The translations under genes and the position numbers were made by a program. Source: Flemingiibacterium sp045586505 (GTDB lineage: Bacteria; Bacillota; Clostridia; Oscillospirales; CAG-272). Taken from it: DNA of 19,303 bases. The stretch's first letter is position 1. Every line of letters starts with the position of its first letter. Positions 6,522 through 14,446 of the stretch are shown piece by piece. The notes below the pieces were generated by a model. That model saw only the letters and a list, made by a program, of their open reading frames with translations. It made no database searches and had not been told where the DNA came from. Location: positions 1-19,303 of the forward strand of contig JAZNAL010000052.1 in assembly GCA_045586505.1 (NCBI GenBank), read 5' to 3'.

Positions 6522-7718
6522 GTGAAGTCAAAATATGTAAAGCTGCTTGCCGCAATTATGTGCTTTACGGTAGTGATTACGGCGTTTATGCTGGTGCGCA
6601 CCGAGCTTTCCGGCTCATCCTCATCGATTATATGTTACTATAACGACCGAGCGTGGTCACTTTCCGGAAGATATCCGGTGGAGGTGAATGCCAGCGGAGT
6701 TTATTACGTCCCGCTGACGCTGTTTGTACAGCTTCCGGATGTCAATGTGCGTATAAACGATACGCTTCAAACCTTCATTATCACGCACGGGGAACTGTAC
6801 CTGTCATTTGATACCGCCAGCAATTTTGCCGCGAATCAGGATAAGATACGTACACCGATCTCCACCTACGAGCGGCACGGCGAGAGGTATGTTCCTGCCG
6901 AGATTATCTGCGCTTATCTTGAACTTAGCTTTGAAAAAGAGGTAAGTCCGGTAAGCGGTGACGTTGCGATCCGTATAACCGACGGAAACGAGGAATACTC
7001 CTTCAGCTCGCTTCTTAAACGCAAATACCCCGAATTTTTTCCCGAGGATGCCACTGATTTGTCTGATACAACACCGATCACGCCTCCGATCATCGTTCCT
7101 ACCCCACTCACCGAGCGTACGGTATACATTACAATCGAAGATTCACCGGGTATGTACACAGAGGGCATACTTGACGTACTGGATGACTACGGAGTCAAAG
7201 CCACATTCTTTGTTGTGGGAAGCATGATGGAGAATAATATTGAAACGCTGTCGAGGATAGCCGCAGGCGGCCATGCCATAGGGCTTCATACTATGAACCA
7301 TGACATTTCGGAGCTTACAAGCGGTGAGGCGATCCTTGCCGATATTGAAGCGGAAAACGAGCTGTTATCAAAGACTGTCAAGCAGAAGTCCCGTATATGG
7401 CGGGCACCCGATGGCTCGGACAATATGTTGGCGCTGACCGCGGAGGTGCGTGATATGCTCTCCTCGGAGGGATATATCATCTGGGACGGAAATGTGGATA
7501 TCCCCACAACATACACTGTCGAAGCCGCCGCGAGCATCGCGATTCGCGGAATATACAGTAGTGAATCGGTCGTCCTGCGATTCACAGAAAGCTCAAATGC
7601 TGCAGAAACATTAAGAATTGTGCTTGATTTCATAAAAAACAACGGCGAAGCCTGTGAAGTTCGCACCATCTCTCCGGCATATGACGAATATTCCGCTGCG
7701 AAGAACAGCGCGGCTTAA
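6522..7718 (+). CDS. Membrane-anchored NodB-fold (polysaccharide deacetylase-like) protein with degenerate active site
   Basis: The order is: N-terminal membrane anchor or signal (about residues 8-26), a domain resembling the copper-amine-oxidase N-terminal-like repeat found in clostridial surface proteins (about 36-155), a Thr/Pro-rich linker (182-198), and a NodB deacetylase fold (about 199-380). Motif 1, usually TFDDGP, reads TIEDSP (204-209): the catalytic-base Asp is Glu and the Gly is Ser. The metal-binding Asp207 and H256-TMN-H260 are kept, as are R294-APDG and WD at 321-322. The usual LxH of motif 5 reads LRF (352-354), so the general-acid His seems lost. It starts at GTG 6522, 9 bases after AAGGG. 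The protein may bind glycans, or act weakly, rather than deacetylate peptidoglycan. Confidence 0.84.
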   Translation: MKSKYVKLLAAIMCFTVVITAFMLVRTELSGSSSSIICYYNDRAWSLSGRYPVEVNASGVYYVPLTLFVQLPDVNVRINDTLQTFIITHGELYLSFDTASNFAANQDKIRTPISTYERHGERYVPAEIICAYLELSFEKEVSPVSGDVAIRITDGNEEYSFSSLLKRKYPEFFPEDATDLSDTTPITPPIIVPTPLTERTVYITIEDSPGMYTEGILDVLDDYGVKATFFVVGSMMENNIETLSRIAAGGHAIGLHTMNHDISELTSGEAILADIEAENELLSKTVKQKSRIWRAPDGSDNMLALTAEVRDMLSSEGYIIWDGNVDIPTTYTVEAAASIAIRGIYSSESVVLRFTESSNAAETLRIVLDFIKNNGEACEVRTISPAYDEYSAAKNSAA

Positions 7719-7745
7719 ATATACCTCTTTGAAAGGATGATGAAA

Positions 7746-8459
7746 ATGCCCGAATCGACCAAGAAAAAGAAGGTCCTCGTGGTCGAGGACGAAAAGAACA
7801 TCGCAATGACTCTTGCGTATAACCTCATGAAGGCGGGCTATGCATACGATCTCGCTTTTGATGGTGAGGACGGCCTTAAAAAGGCGCTCAGCGGCACATT
7901 TGATCTTATTCTGCTTGACCTCATGCTCCCGAAAATGGACGGATTTGAGGTCTGCCGCCGTGTCCGTGAAAAGCTGTCGACGCCCATTATTATTGCCACT
8001 GCGCGTGTAGAAGAGGTAGACAAGATCATGGGTCTTGACATCGGCGCAGATGACTATGTGACAAAGCCCTTTTCCATGAACGAGCTGCTTGCACGCATCA
8101 AGGCAAATATCCGCCGCTCGTCAAATGAGATGGTCGCATCCGCATCTGAGTCGGCTGACACCACGCTCACCATACGAGGGCTTGTAATCGATACCGTCAA
8201 ATATCAGGTGACCCGTGACGGTACATCCATCGAGCTTACCAAAAAGGAATATGAGCTGCTCACCTTTATGGCGAAGAATCAGGGCACCGTATACTCGCGC
8301 GAGCAGCTTCTTACCGAGGTGTGGGGCTACGACGGGTTCTACGGTGATACCTCCAGCGTCGATGTTACCGTCAGCCGTCTGCGTGCCAAGCTGGAAGCCG
8401 ATGCGGGCAAGCCCGAGTATCTGTTTACCAAGCGCGGTATGGGGTACTATATAAAGTAA
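7746..8459 (+). CDS. walR: WalR-like (OmpR/PhoB family) response regulator
   Basis: Cytoplasmic DNA-binding regulator phosphorylated by the histidine kinase encoded next to it. The receiver domain has the acidic pair ED, the phospho-acceptor Asp in ILLDLMLPKMDGFE, the conserved Thr in IIIATAR and Lys in VTKPFS. After a short linker follows an OmpR-type winged helix (ELTKKEYELL, EVWGYDGF, VDVTVSRLRAKLE, RGMGYYIK). I prefer ATG 7746, which lies 9 bases after AAAGG (7732-7736); two upstream in-frame ATGs at 7737 and 7740 are too close to that site. The WalR identity rests on the walK-yycH-yycI context as well as sequence; a plain PhoP call is the alternative. Confidence 0.9.
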   Translation: MPESTKKKKVLVVEDEKNIAMTLAYNLMKAGYAYDLAFDGEDGLKKALSGTFDLILLDLMLPKMDGFEVCRRVREKLSTPIIIATARVEEVDKIMGLDIGADDYVTKPFSMNELLARIKANIRRSSNEMVASASESADTTLTIRGLVIDTVKYQVTRDGTSIELTKKEYELLTFMAKNQGTVYSREQLLTEVWGYDGFYGDTSSVDVTVSRLRAKLEADAGKPEYLFTKRGMGYYIK

Positions 8460-8462
8460 GCT

Positions 8463-10274
8463 ATGTATAACAGTTTATATTTTAAAATCATACTGATCCT
8501 CGTTATCTTTATGATAACCGTAATGTGCGTTATCGGTACGGTGCTTATCAACAACGTAAACAGCTTCTATATGGATGAGTTTACGGAGCAGATGGAAAAG
8601 AATCTTTCCGAAAAAAGTCCACTTACGGAAGAACTTCAAGGGGCACTTGAGGTTGAGGATTTTGCCTTGGAGCAGTTAAAAATACTGAACAGCTACCGCG
8701 GTGTGCTGGGAATAGACGATTACCGCAACTTTTACATTCTTGACGGCGACGGTACATTTCTTGAAGGCTCGGACTCTGAACTTGGCACGACGCTTCAAAA
8801 AACCACCAACCTTATTGCCGCCATGCGCGGAAAGCTCGACAACACCCAGCCTCTCGGTGCGGATTTCGCCGACTATGCGCTGAAGCTCACCAATGATGAC
8901 ACCGAATGTATTATCTATGTGCGGGATTCCATGGAGGAGATGCAACAGTTTACCTGGATACTGTTTTCGATCATCCTGCAGGCGCTGATGTTCGGTCTTA
9001 TCTTTGCGATCATATTGGCATTCTTCCTCTCGAAGGCGATCACCTCGCCGATTCAGAGCCTTACCCGCGGCGCAAAGCTCATTGCGGCTGGTGAATTCTC
9101 CCATGAGCTTGATATTCACGCCAACGACGAGATCGGTAAGCTGACAGACACCTTCAATTACATGAAAAAGACACTGAAAAACACCCTTGAAGAGGTTTCG
9201 GGTGAGCATCAGAAGCTGGAAACGGTATTTACCTATCTGCATGACGGCGTCATTGCTTTTACCGAAGACGGAAAGGTGATGCATATCAATGAAAGCATCA
9301 AGGAGTTGCTTGGCTCAAATTACGATGAGAATTTCAACTTTTCACGCTTCATTGAGCTGCTCGACATCGAATATAACCCCAATTTCAGCGTGGAATATGT
9401 GGACATGAAGGATGGCGTTGAGGGTGACGGCTACAATGTCAGCGATGTCATGTTCGACGGCAAGGTGCTGGATGTAAACTTCGGCGATATCAACTACATG
9501 GCGGACAATACCACCCATCGCGGCGTGCTTGCCGTTATACACGACGAGACGGGACGTTATGAGCTGGATAAATCCCGTCGAGAGTTTGTGGCGAATGTAT
9601 CCCATGAGATGCGCACACCGCTGACGAGCATCAAGGGCGCCTGTGAGACTATTTTGTCCGATCCCGAGATGGAGCCGGATATGGAGGATTTCTTCCTTCA
9701 CATGGCGGTGGACGAATGTGACCGAATGACGCGTATCGTATCCGATCTGCTTGTGCTTTCCCGTCTTGACAACAAGCGTACTCAGTGGTCGATCGAGCGC
9801 TTTGATCCCAACAAAACGCTCACACATATCTGTGACGTCATGCGTGTGGATGCGGAGTCGCATTCGCATACACTCAGCTATTCCCCGGAAGGTGTGCTTC
9901 CCGAGGTTTCTGCTGACAAGGAGCGCATTGAGCAGGTCATCATAAATGTGATCTCCAATGCTATTAAATACACCCCCGACGGCGGTACGATAACGGTGGG
10001 CGCAAGAGGGATCGGTGACGGGCTTGAGATCTATGTGAAGGATACCGGTATCGGTATTCCCGAAGAGGATCTGCCTCATCTGTTCGAGCGCTTTTACCGT
10101 GTTGAAAAGTCCCGTACCAGTGAAACGGGCGGCACCGGACTCGGACTTGCCATTGCAAAGGAGATCATTGAAGCCCACGGCGGCACTATCTCCATTGAGA
10201 GTGTGCAGGGTAAGGGAACGAAAGTTACGCTGGTGCTTCCGCTTGAGACAAAACTGAAATCCGTGGAAGATTAA
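8463..10274 (+). CDS. walK: WalK-like sensor histidine kinase
   Basis: Membrane kinase that senses cell-wall state and phosphorylates WalR. Two membrane helices (about 8-30 and 163-189) flank an extracellular sensor domain of about 130 residues. Then come a HAMP linker (190-242), a PAS-like domain (about 250-365), a HisKA dimerisation domain with the phospho-acceptor His381 in VSHEMRTPL, and an ATP-binding domain: N box VISNAIKYTPDGG, G1 DTGIGIP, F box FERFYR, G2 GGTGLGLAIAKEI. The order and length of 603 residues match WalK/YycG. It begins three bases after the walR stop with no clear ribosome site, so translation is probably coupled. Confidence 0.92.
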   Translation: MYNSLYFKIILILVIFMITVMCVIGTVLINNVNSFYMDEFTEQMEKNLSEKSPLTEELQGALEVEDFALEQLKILNSYRGVLGIDDYRNFYILDGDGTFLEGSDSELGTTLQKTTNLIAAMRGKLDNTQPLGADFADYALKLTNDDTECIIYVRDSMEEMQQFTWILFSIILQALMFGLIFAIILAFFLSKAITSPIQSLTRGAKLIAAGEFSHELDIHANDEIGKLTDTFNYMKKTLKNTLEEVSGEHQKLETVFTYLHDGVIAFTEDGKVMHINESIKELLGSNYDENFNFSRFIELLDIEYNPNFSVEYVDMKDGVEGDGYNVSDVMFDGKVLDVNFGDINYMADNTTHRGVLAVIHDETGRYELDKSRREFVANVSHEMRTPLTSIKGACETILSDPEMEPDMEDFFLHMAVDECDRMTRIVSDLLVLSRLDNKRTQWSIERFDPNKTLTHICDVMRVDAESHSHTLSYSPEGVLPEVSADKERIEQVIINVISNAIKYTPDGGTITVGARGIGDGLEIYVKDTGIGIPEEDLPHLFERFYRVEKSRTSETGGTGLGLAIAKEIIEAHGGTISIESVQGKGTKVTLVLPLETKLKSVED

Positions 10275-10283
10275 AAAATTCAG

Positions 10284-10402
10284 AGCCGGGTAGCAGAAAT
10301 GCTGCGCATATCTGCCGTGGCTTACCTTTCACCCCGTGAAAGATTTTGCTGCGCAAACCGTCCCCAATTTCTCTGATAAGGAAGCTTTTGCTACGCAAAA
10401 GC
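10284..10402 (+). repeat. Three spaced TGCTRCGCA palindromes between walK and the yycH-like gene
   Basis: TGCTGCGCA occurs at 10300-10308 and 10347-10355, and TGCTACGCA at 10389-10397, about 42-47 bases apart. The second and third are flanked to give TTTTGCTGCGCAAA and GCTTTTGCTACGCAAAAGC; the latter (10384-10402) forms a perfect 8-bp hairpin ending one base before the ATG at 10404. AAGGAAG (10378-10384) sits just upstream of it. The role is unknown: intergenic repeat remnants, or a structured ribosome-binding region. Confidence 0.5.
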
Positions 10403-10403
10403 C

Positions 10404-11846
10404 ATGGTCATAACTATGAAAACTACTGCAAAGCGACGTCTTGTCGGCGCCGTGGAGACATTCAAAACATTTCTTCTGGCGGCGCTTGTGATAAGTCTCA
10501 TTCTGCTCGTTGTGGTATACATTGGCGGAATGCGCGTATACGAAAGCATGGTCATGAAGAAAAGCTCGGGGCAGAGCTTTGATAAGCTGTGGAGCGTTCA
10601 GGGCGGTGCTGAGCCGGAAGGACTTGAGGGTTCACATCTTATCCCCGAATTTGTCGGCTACAAGCAGACAACGCTGACAGAGGCGCGCGCAAGTACCGGC
10701 AGCAGAGATTCGGTGTCAGAGCTGTATGAGCTGATAAAACCCTGTATACTCGAATTGTTCGGAAGCGATGCGGTATGCCGCGAACTGACGGCGGATCAGG
10801 GTAGTACAGCCTTTGACGAGGCAAAAAAAAGCGACGAGTTTATCTATCTTCGCTATCATCTACCCGTGCTGTATCAGCTTATTTATGCGTATGCTTCAGA
10901 CGCGCTGACAGTTTCCGAAGCTGATGTTGCGCCGGGTCATACGGGAAATATCGGCGCGTATGTAAGTGAGCTTATAATAGTTCCCGACAAGGATTTTGCC
11001 GCTCACCGTTTTGTTGCTTACGCTTATGACGGAAACGGCGCCTACTTCGAATTCCGTCCTGCTCAGCATATTGTGACATCAAGCTTCTATATTTCAAAAT
11101 TGGCTGACGGCGGCGGAAACACAGACACCTTCAAATTCGAGTTTGCAGGCGGATCGCAGACCGCCGTTATTGACAGCGAGCTTGAATGCGATGTAATTAC
11201 GTCATACGCAGCCGAAATTGAGGATGAAGCTGCCTTGAACCGCCTTCTCAGACTGTTTGGCTACAATCCCAACAAGCTCGACGGATATACCGATGAGGGA
11301 GAACAGGTATACATTGACTTGCACAGCCAGCTCAGGATCGGTGAGGGAAGTATACTGTTTTCTGTCTCTGACGCTTCTGAAAACTCCGGCGGGACACCCA
11401 GCGGTATTGGAATCGAAACGCTTCTCGGTTACACTGTAGACGGAGTGCCGAACTTGTTTGATAAACTGACCGCGGTCGATAATCTCATCGGAAAGATCGA
11501 CGAGGTGTCCTCGTTCCTTTCGGGCGGCTCGGCGATCCCATGTCTCGGGGATGTGTACACTGAAGGCTCACTTTTGGTTATAGAATACTTTCTGACCTAC
11601 AATAACATTCGTATCGGCACCAAGCCGTATCTGCGTGCATCGCTGACCGACAGTACCATCTGCGGATTGGAGCTGTATCCGATGGTAATAGGAACAACCG
11701 GAAAAACCACGCTGGCGCCTCCGCCCACGTATATTCTGCGGAATCTTGAGGTGATCGGTACAATTGATGCAAAAACTCGCATTGCTTCCGTAAGTCTCAG
11801 CTATACCGGGAATAAGGTGGAATGGATGGTAGCTACGGATAACTGA
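10404..11846 (+). CDS. yycH: YycH-like regulatory protein of the WalRK operon
   Basis: One N-terminal membrane helix (about residues 22-42) followed by a large domain likely outside the membrane, with no catalytic motifs. In Bacillus subtilis YycH and YycI together restrain WalK from the outer face of the membrane. The call rests mainly on position directly after walRK, topology, length (480 residues) and the following YycI-like gene; the primary sequence is weakly informative. The ATG at 10404 and one at 10416 (residue 5) are both possible. Neither has a well-spaced ribosome site, because a hairpin separates AAGGAAG from the starts. Confidence 0.72.
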   Translation: MVITMKTTAKRRLVGAVETFKTFLLAALVISLILLVVVYIGGMRVYESMVMKKSSGQSFDKLWSVQGGAEPEGLEGSHLIPEFVGYKQTTLTEARASTGSRDSVSELYELIKPCILELFGSDAVCRELTADQGSTAFDEAKKSDEFIYLRYHLPVLYQLIYAYASDALTVSEADVAPGHTGNIGAYVSELIIVPDKDFAAHRFVAYAYDGNGAYFEFRPAQHIVTSSFYISKLADGGGNTDTFKFEFAGGSQTAVIDSELECDVITSYAAEIEDEAALNRLLRLFGYNPNKLDGYTDEGEQVYIDLHSQLRIGEGSILFSVSDASENSGGTPSGIGIETLLGYTVDGVPNLFDKLTAVDNLIGKIDEVSSFLSGGSAIPCLGDVYTEGSLLVIEYFLTYNNIRIGTKPYLRASLTDSTICGLELYPMVIGTTGKTTLAPPPTYILRNLEVIGTIDAKTRIASVSLSYTGNKVEWMVATDN

Positions 11847-11872
11847 TAATAACACGAAGGGAGGACTCGCCC

Positions 11873-12886
11873 ATGAATTGGTCTACTGTAAAGAATCTAC
11901 TTATCGCCATACTTGTAGCGGCGAATCTGTTCCTGTTATACAATATCGCGCGCCAGGACCGCACCCGCGGATATATCGACGCAGGGGAGGTCCAAGGAGC
12001 CGTAGAGCTACTTTCGGAGCGCGGACTTGAGGTGGATGCGAACACTGTTCCACTTGAAAAATTCAAGGCGCCCGTATACGAAAGCCTGTACAGCGACGAA
12101 TATTATACCGAAGCCGCACAGGCGCTCAGTGCATCACCGCGAGAGGTGCTTCTTTCGCTTCCCAACGGCGGGTTCAGCATAATCGCGGAAAACGGCGCCA
12201 TAACCGAGTTTGACGCAGAATTTGGCTTTGCTTATATGAAATATGACAATTTCGACGGTACGGCATATACTGAGATTACAGCCGAAAACTTCGCATCTGA
12301 GGCGGCACTTAGGGATGAGATTGGAACATCTCGCCTTAATACACTGATATCGCTTGCCGAGGGTTTTTTGGAGATTGCGGTCGGCGATGATTATGTGTTG
12401 TCTGCGAGGATAATCGACAGCTACCACGATTCGGGAAGTGGACTTACCTATCTTCTGGCGCAACAGATGCTTGACGGATATCCGATCTATTCGCACAATG
12501 CAGTATGTGTATTTGAAGGGGATACGTTGGTGTATTCTGCCGGACGGTGGTATTTTGCGCCCTTTGACAAGGAATACAACACCGAGCTTATAGACCAGGT
12601 AAACATACTGTTTACAGATCTCACAACTCTGCGCTCGTTTGTTTCCACACAGTTTACACTTGCAGATGTTTCGGAGGATTCGGAGTATTTGCAGTGGCAG
12701 GATTCCCCAAATGTGTCCGACGACGCTGTGCTGCCTGCTGTAAAATCACTCAATGCGTGCTATGTAATATACTGGAATGCCGACAAAACTGCCTTATATT
12801 TCATTCCTGCTTGGCAAATTGACCATACGGATGGCGGTATCATCGTGTATAATGCAACAAATGGCACAGTATATTCGAGCAAATAG
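11873..12886 (+). CDS. yycI: YycI-like regulatory protein of the WalRK operon
   Basis: Begins MNWSTVKNLLIAILVAANLF, very like the MDWSK-plus-helix start of YycI, giving one membrane anchor (about residues 6-24) and a soluble domain outside. In Bacillus YycI binds YycH and the WalK membrane helices and lowers kinase activity. A strong ribosome site AAGGGAGG (11857-11864) lies 8 bases before the ATG. The C-terminal part (about 215-335, with AGRWYFAPF and YFIPAWQI) resembles the beta-rich repeat fold of the YycH/YycI group. There is no clear terminator directly after its TAG. The usual next gene yycJ (walJ) is absent; murA follows. Confidence 0.82.
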   Translation: MNWSTVKNLLIAILVAANLFLLYNIARQDRTRGYIDAGEVQGAVELLSERGLEVDANTVPLEKFKAPVYESLYSDEYYTEAAQALSASPREVLLSLPNGGFSIIAENGAITEFDAEFGFAYMKYDNFDGTAYTEITAENFASEAALRDEIGTSRLNTLISLAEGFLEIAVGDDYVLSARIIDSYHDSGSGLTYLLAQQMLDGYPIYSHNAVCVFEGDTLVYSAGRWYFAPFDKEYNTELIDQVNILFTDLTTLRSFVSTQFTLADVSEDSEYLQWQDSPNVSDDAVLPAVKSLNACYVIYWNADKTALYFIPAWQIDHTDGGIIVYNATNGTVYSSK

Positions 12887-12903
12887 TAAACATTTCAGTC
12901 AAT

Positions 12904-12920
12904 TGTAAATCTTTTGTAAA
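12904..12920 (+). promoter_or_regulatory. Perfect WalR-box direct repeat upstream of murA
   Basis: TGTAAA (12904-12909), TCTTT, TGTAAA (12915-12920) fits the published WalR recognition pattern TGTWAH-N5-TGTWAH at all twelve defined positions. It lies six bases upstream of a -35-like hexamer, a position suited to activation by an OmpR-family dimer. The regulator gene is 4.4 kb upstream in the same block. The sequence match is direct; binding is inferred. Confidence 0.7.
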
Positions 12921-12926
12921 CAGGGC

Positions 12927-12955
12927 TTCCATTTTAGATGAAAAAGTGTTATAAT
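12927..12955 (+). promoter_or_regulatory. Promoter for murA with weak -35
   Basis: TATAAT at 12950-12955 is perfect. With a 17-bp spacer the -35 is TTCCAT (12927-12932), matching consensus at only about half its positions, as expected for an activator-dependent promoter. Transcription would start near 12962 and leave a leader of roughly 158 bases. Confidence 0.7.
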
Positions 12956-12970
12956 AGTATAAAGGTGAGA

Positions 12971-13051
12971 CCAAATTTATTAACAAATTGTTAAGTGAAT
13001 TTGGAGTTTTATGTATTTTATATTTCCCACGGGATGACCACGGCGGGTCAT
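12971..13051 (+). promoter_or_regulatory. Structured murA leader with two inverted repeats
   Basis: The first is nested: CCAAATT (12971-12977) with AATTTGG (12998-13004), enclosing TTAACAA (12980-12986) and TTGTTAA (12988-12994), followed by a T-rich stretch. The second is ATGACC (13034-13039) with GGTCAT (13046-13051). The first might be a weak terminator or attenuator for yycI readthrough, or a protein site. No known riboswitch class was recognised. Confidence 0.4.
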
Positions 13052-13119
13052 TGCCGATTTATATAGCGTGCCGATATGTACTGCGCGCACTATCTTATGC
13101 CGGGAAACGAGACTGAGAT

Positions 13120-14406
13120 ATGGAAAAAATAATCATAAACGGCGGAAGACCTCTTAACGGCTCCGTTGAAGTGAGCGGCTCCAAAAACGCTGCGATCCCG
13201 ATAATACTTGCGACACTTATGGTGGGCGATGTCTGCGTTATCGAAAACGTCCCGTCCATCAGCGATATAAGCTTGTCGCTGGAAATACTTTCAGCAATGG
13301 GTTGCCGTGTACGCATGCTGGCGAAGAACACCATTGAGGTGGATTCCCGCGGGGCTGTGGGCGGAATATCCCCTTACGAGCTGGTTCGCCAAATGCGCGG
13401 CTCCTACTACCTTGTGGGTGCTGAGCTTGCGCGCTGGGGCAAGGCATACGTTGGACTTCCCGGCGGCTGTGACTTCGGTGTGCGTCCCATTGACCAGCAT
13501 ATAAAGGGCTTCAAGGCGCTGGGCGCGCAAATAAACGTTGAGAGCGGTTATATCGATGCAAAAGTCGAGGAGATGAAGGGAGCTTCAATCTATTTCGACG
13601 TGGAGACCGTTGGCGGTACTATCAATGTGATGATCGCCGCGACCCGTGCAAACGGCACTACTGTGATCGAGAATGCTGCCCGTGAGCCGCACGTCGTTGA
13701 CCTTGCAAACTTCCTCAATTCCTGCGGTGCGAAGATTAGCGGCGCAGGTACCGATACCATAAAGATAAAGGGTGTTGACCGTCTTTACGGAAGCACCTAT
13801 GCAATAATTCCCGATATGATCGAAGCGGGCACATATATGTGTGCGGCGGCGGCGACGGGAGGTCATCTCAAGGTGACTAATGTTATTCCGAAGCATATGG
13901 ATTCCGTTTCCGCAAAGCTTGAGGAAATGGGTGTCAAGATCATTGAAAATGACGATTCCATAGAAGTTATCAGCACCGGTGAATTAAACCGTGTGAACGT
14001 CAAGACCGCTCCTTATCCCGGCTTCCCCACGGATATGAATCCGCAGTTTGGTGCACTGCTTTGCCTTGCAAACGGAGTGTCCTGTCTTACGGAGAGCATA
14101 TTCAACAACCGTTTCAGATATGTCGAGGAGCTCAAGCGTATGGGTGCGTCCATTAAGGTGGATGGCTCTACAGCTATCATTGAAGGCGGTCAGACTATGT
14201 CCGGCGCTCCCGTAAAAGCGGTGGATCTGCGTGCAGGAGTTGCGATGATCATTGCGGGCCTTGCCATTAAGGGCAAAACCGAAATCGAGGATATTCACTA
14301 TATTGAGCGCGGCTATGACGATGTCGTAGGCAAACTCCGTGCAGTCGGAGCTGACATTAAGAAGGTCATTGTTCCCGATGCGGCACAGTACGAAAAAGCA
14401 AACTGA
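13120..14406 (+). CDS. murA: UDP-N-acetylglucosamine 1-carboxyvinyltransferase
   Basis: First committed step of peptidoglycan precursor synthesis in the cytosol: transfer of enolpyruvate from PEP to UDP-GlcNAc. Lys22-Asn23 in GSKNAAIP is the substrate-binding pair. Cys117 in PGGCDFGVRPIDQHI corresponds to the catalytic and fosfomycin-target cysteine, so sensitivity is predicted at the target level. The 428 residues equal the usual length and the double EPSP-synthase-like domain is complete. The ATG at 13120 has only a weak ribosome site. A WalR-type box lies upstream of its promoter and an intrinsic terminator follows six bases after the stop codon. Which paralogue this is (murA1 or murA2/murZ) cannot be decided here. 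Confidence 0.96.
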   Translation: MEKIIINGGRPLNGSVEVSGSKNAAIPIILATLMVGDVCVIENVPSISDISLSLEILSAMGCRVRMLAKNTIEVDSRGAVGGISPYELVRQMRGSYYLVGAELARWGKAYVGLPGGCDFGVRPIDQHIKGFKALGAQINVESGYIDAKVEEMKGASIYFDVETVGGTINVMIAATRANGTTVIENAAREPHVVDLANFLNSCGAKISGAGTDTIKIKGVDRLYGSTYAIIPDMIEAGTYMCAAAATGGHLKVTNVIPKHMDSVSAKLEEMGVKIIENDDSIEVISTGELNRVNVKTAPYPGFPTDMNPQFGALLCLANGVSCLTESIFNNRFRYVEELKRMGASIKVDGSTAIIEGGQTMSGAPVKAVDLRAGVAMIIAGLAIKGKTEIEDIHYIERGYDDVVGKLRAVGADIKKVIVPDAAQYEKAN

Positions 14407-14411
14407 GGTTA

Positions 14412-14437
14412 AAGGGTGTCCCAGCGACACCCTTTTG
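14412..14437 (+). terminator. Intrinsic terminator after murA
   Basis: AAGGGTGTC (14412-14420), loop CCAGC, GACACCCTT (14426-14434) and a short T-run. It ends ten bases before the ATG of the next gene, so it also occupies the region where that gene would need a ribosome site. Confidence 0.82.
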
Positions 14438-14446
14438 GTTTATGAT

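Noticed and set aside
10346..10582. Small plus-strand frame overlapping the start of the yycH-like gene
   Set aside because: Its composition fits an out-of-frame shadow and it begins inside the palindromic repeats.
12956..13119. T-box or known riboswitch in the murA leader
   Set aside because: No T-box sequence or conserved riboswitch core could be recognised; only simple inverted repeats are visible.
14339..14446. Upstream extension of the trmN6-like frame into murA
   Set aside because: It would overlap murA and translate the terminator hairpin; the added residues have no family similarity.
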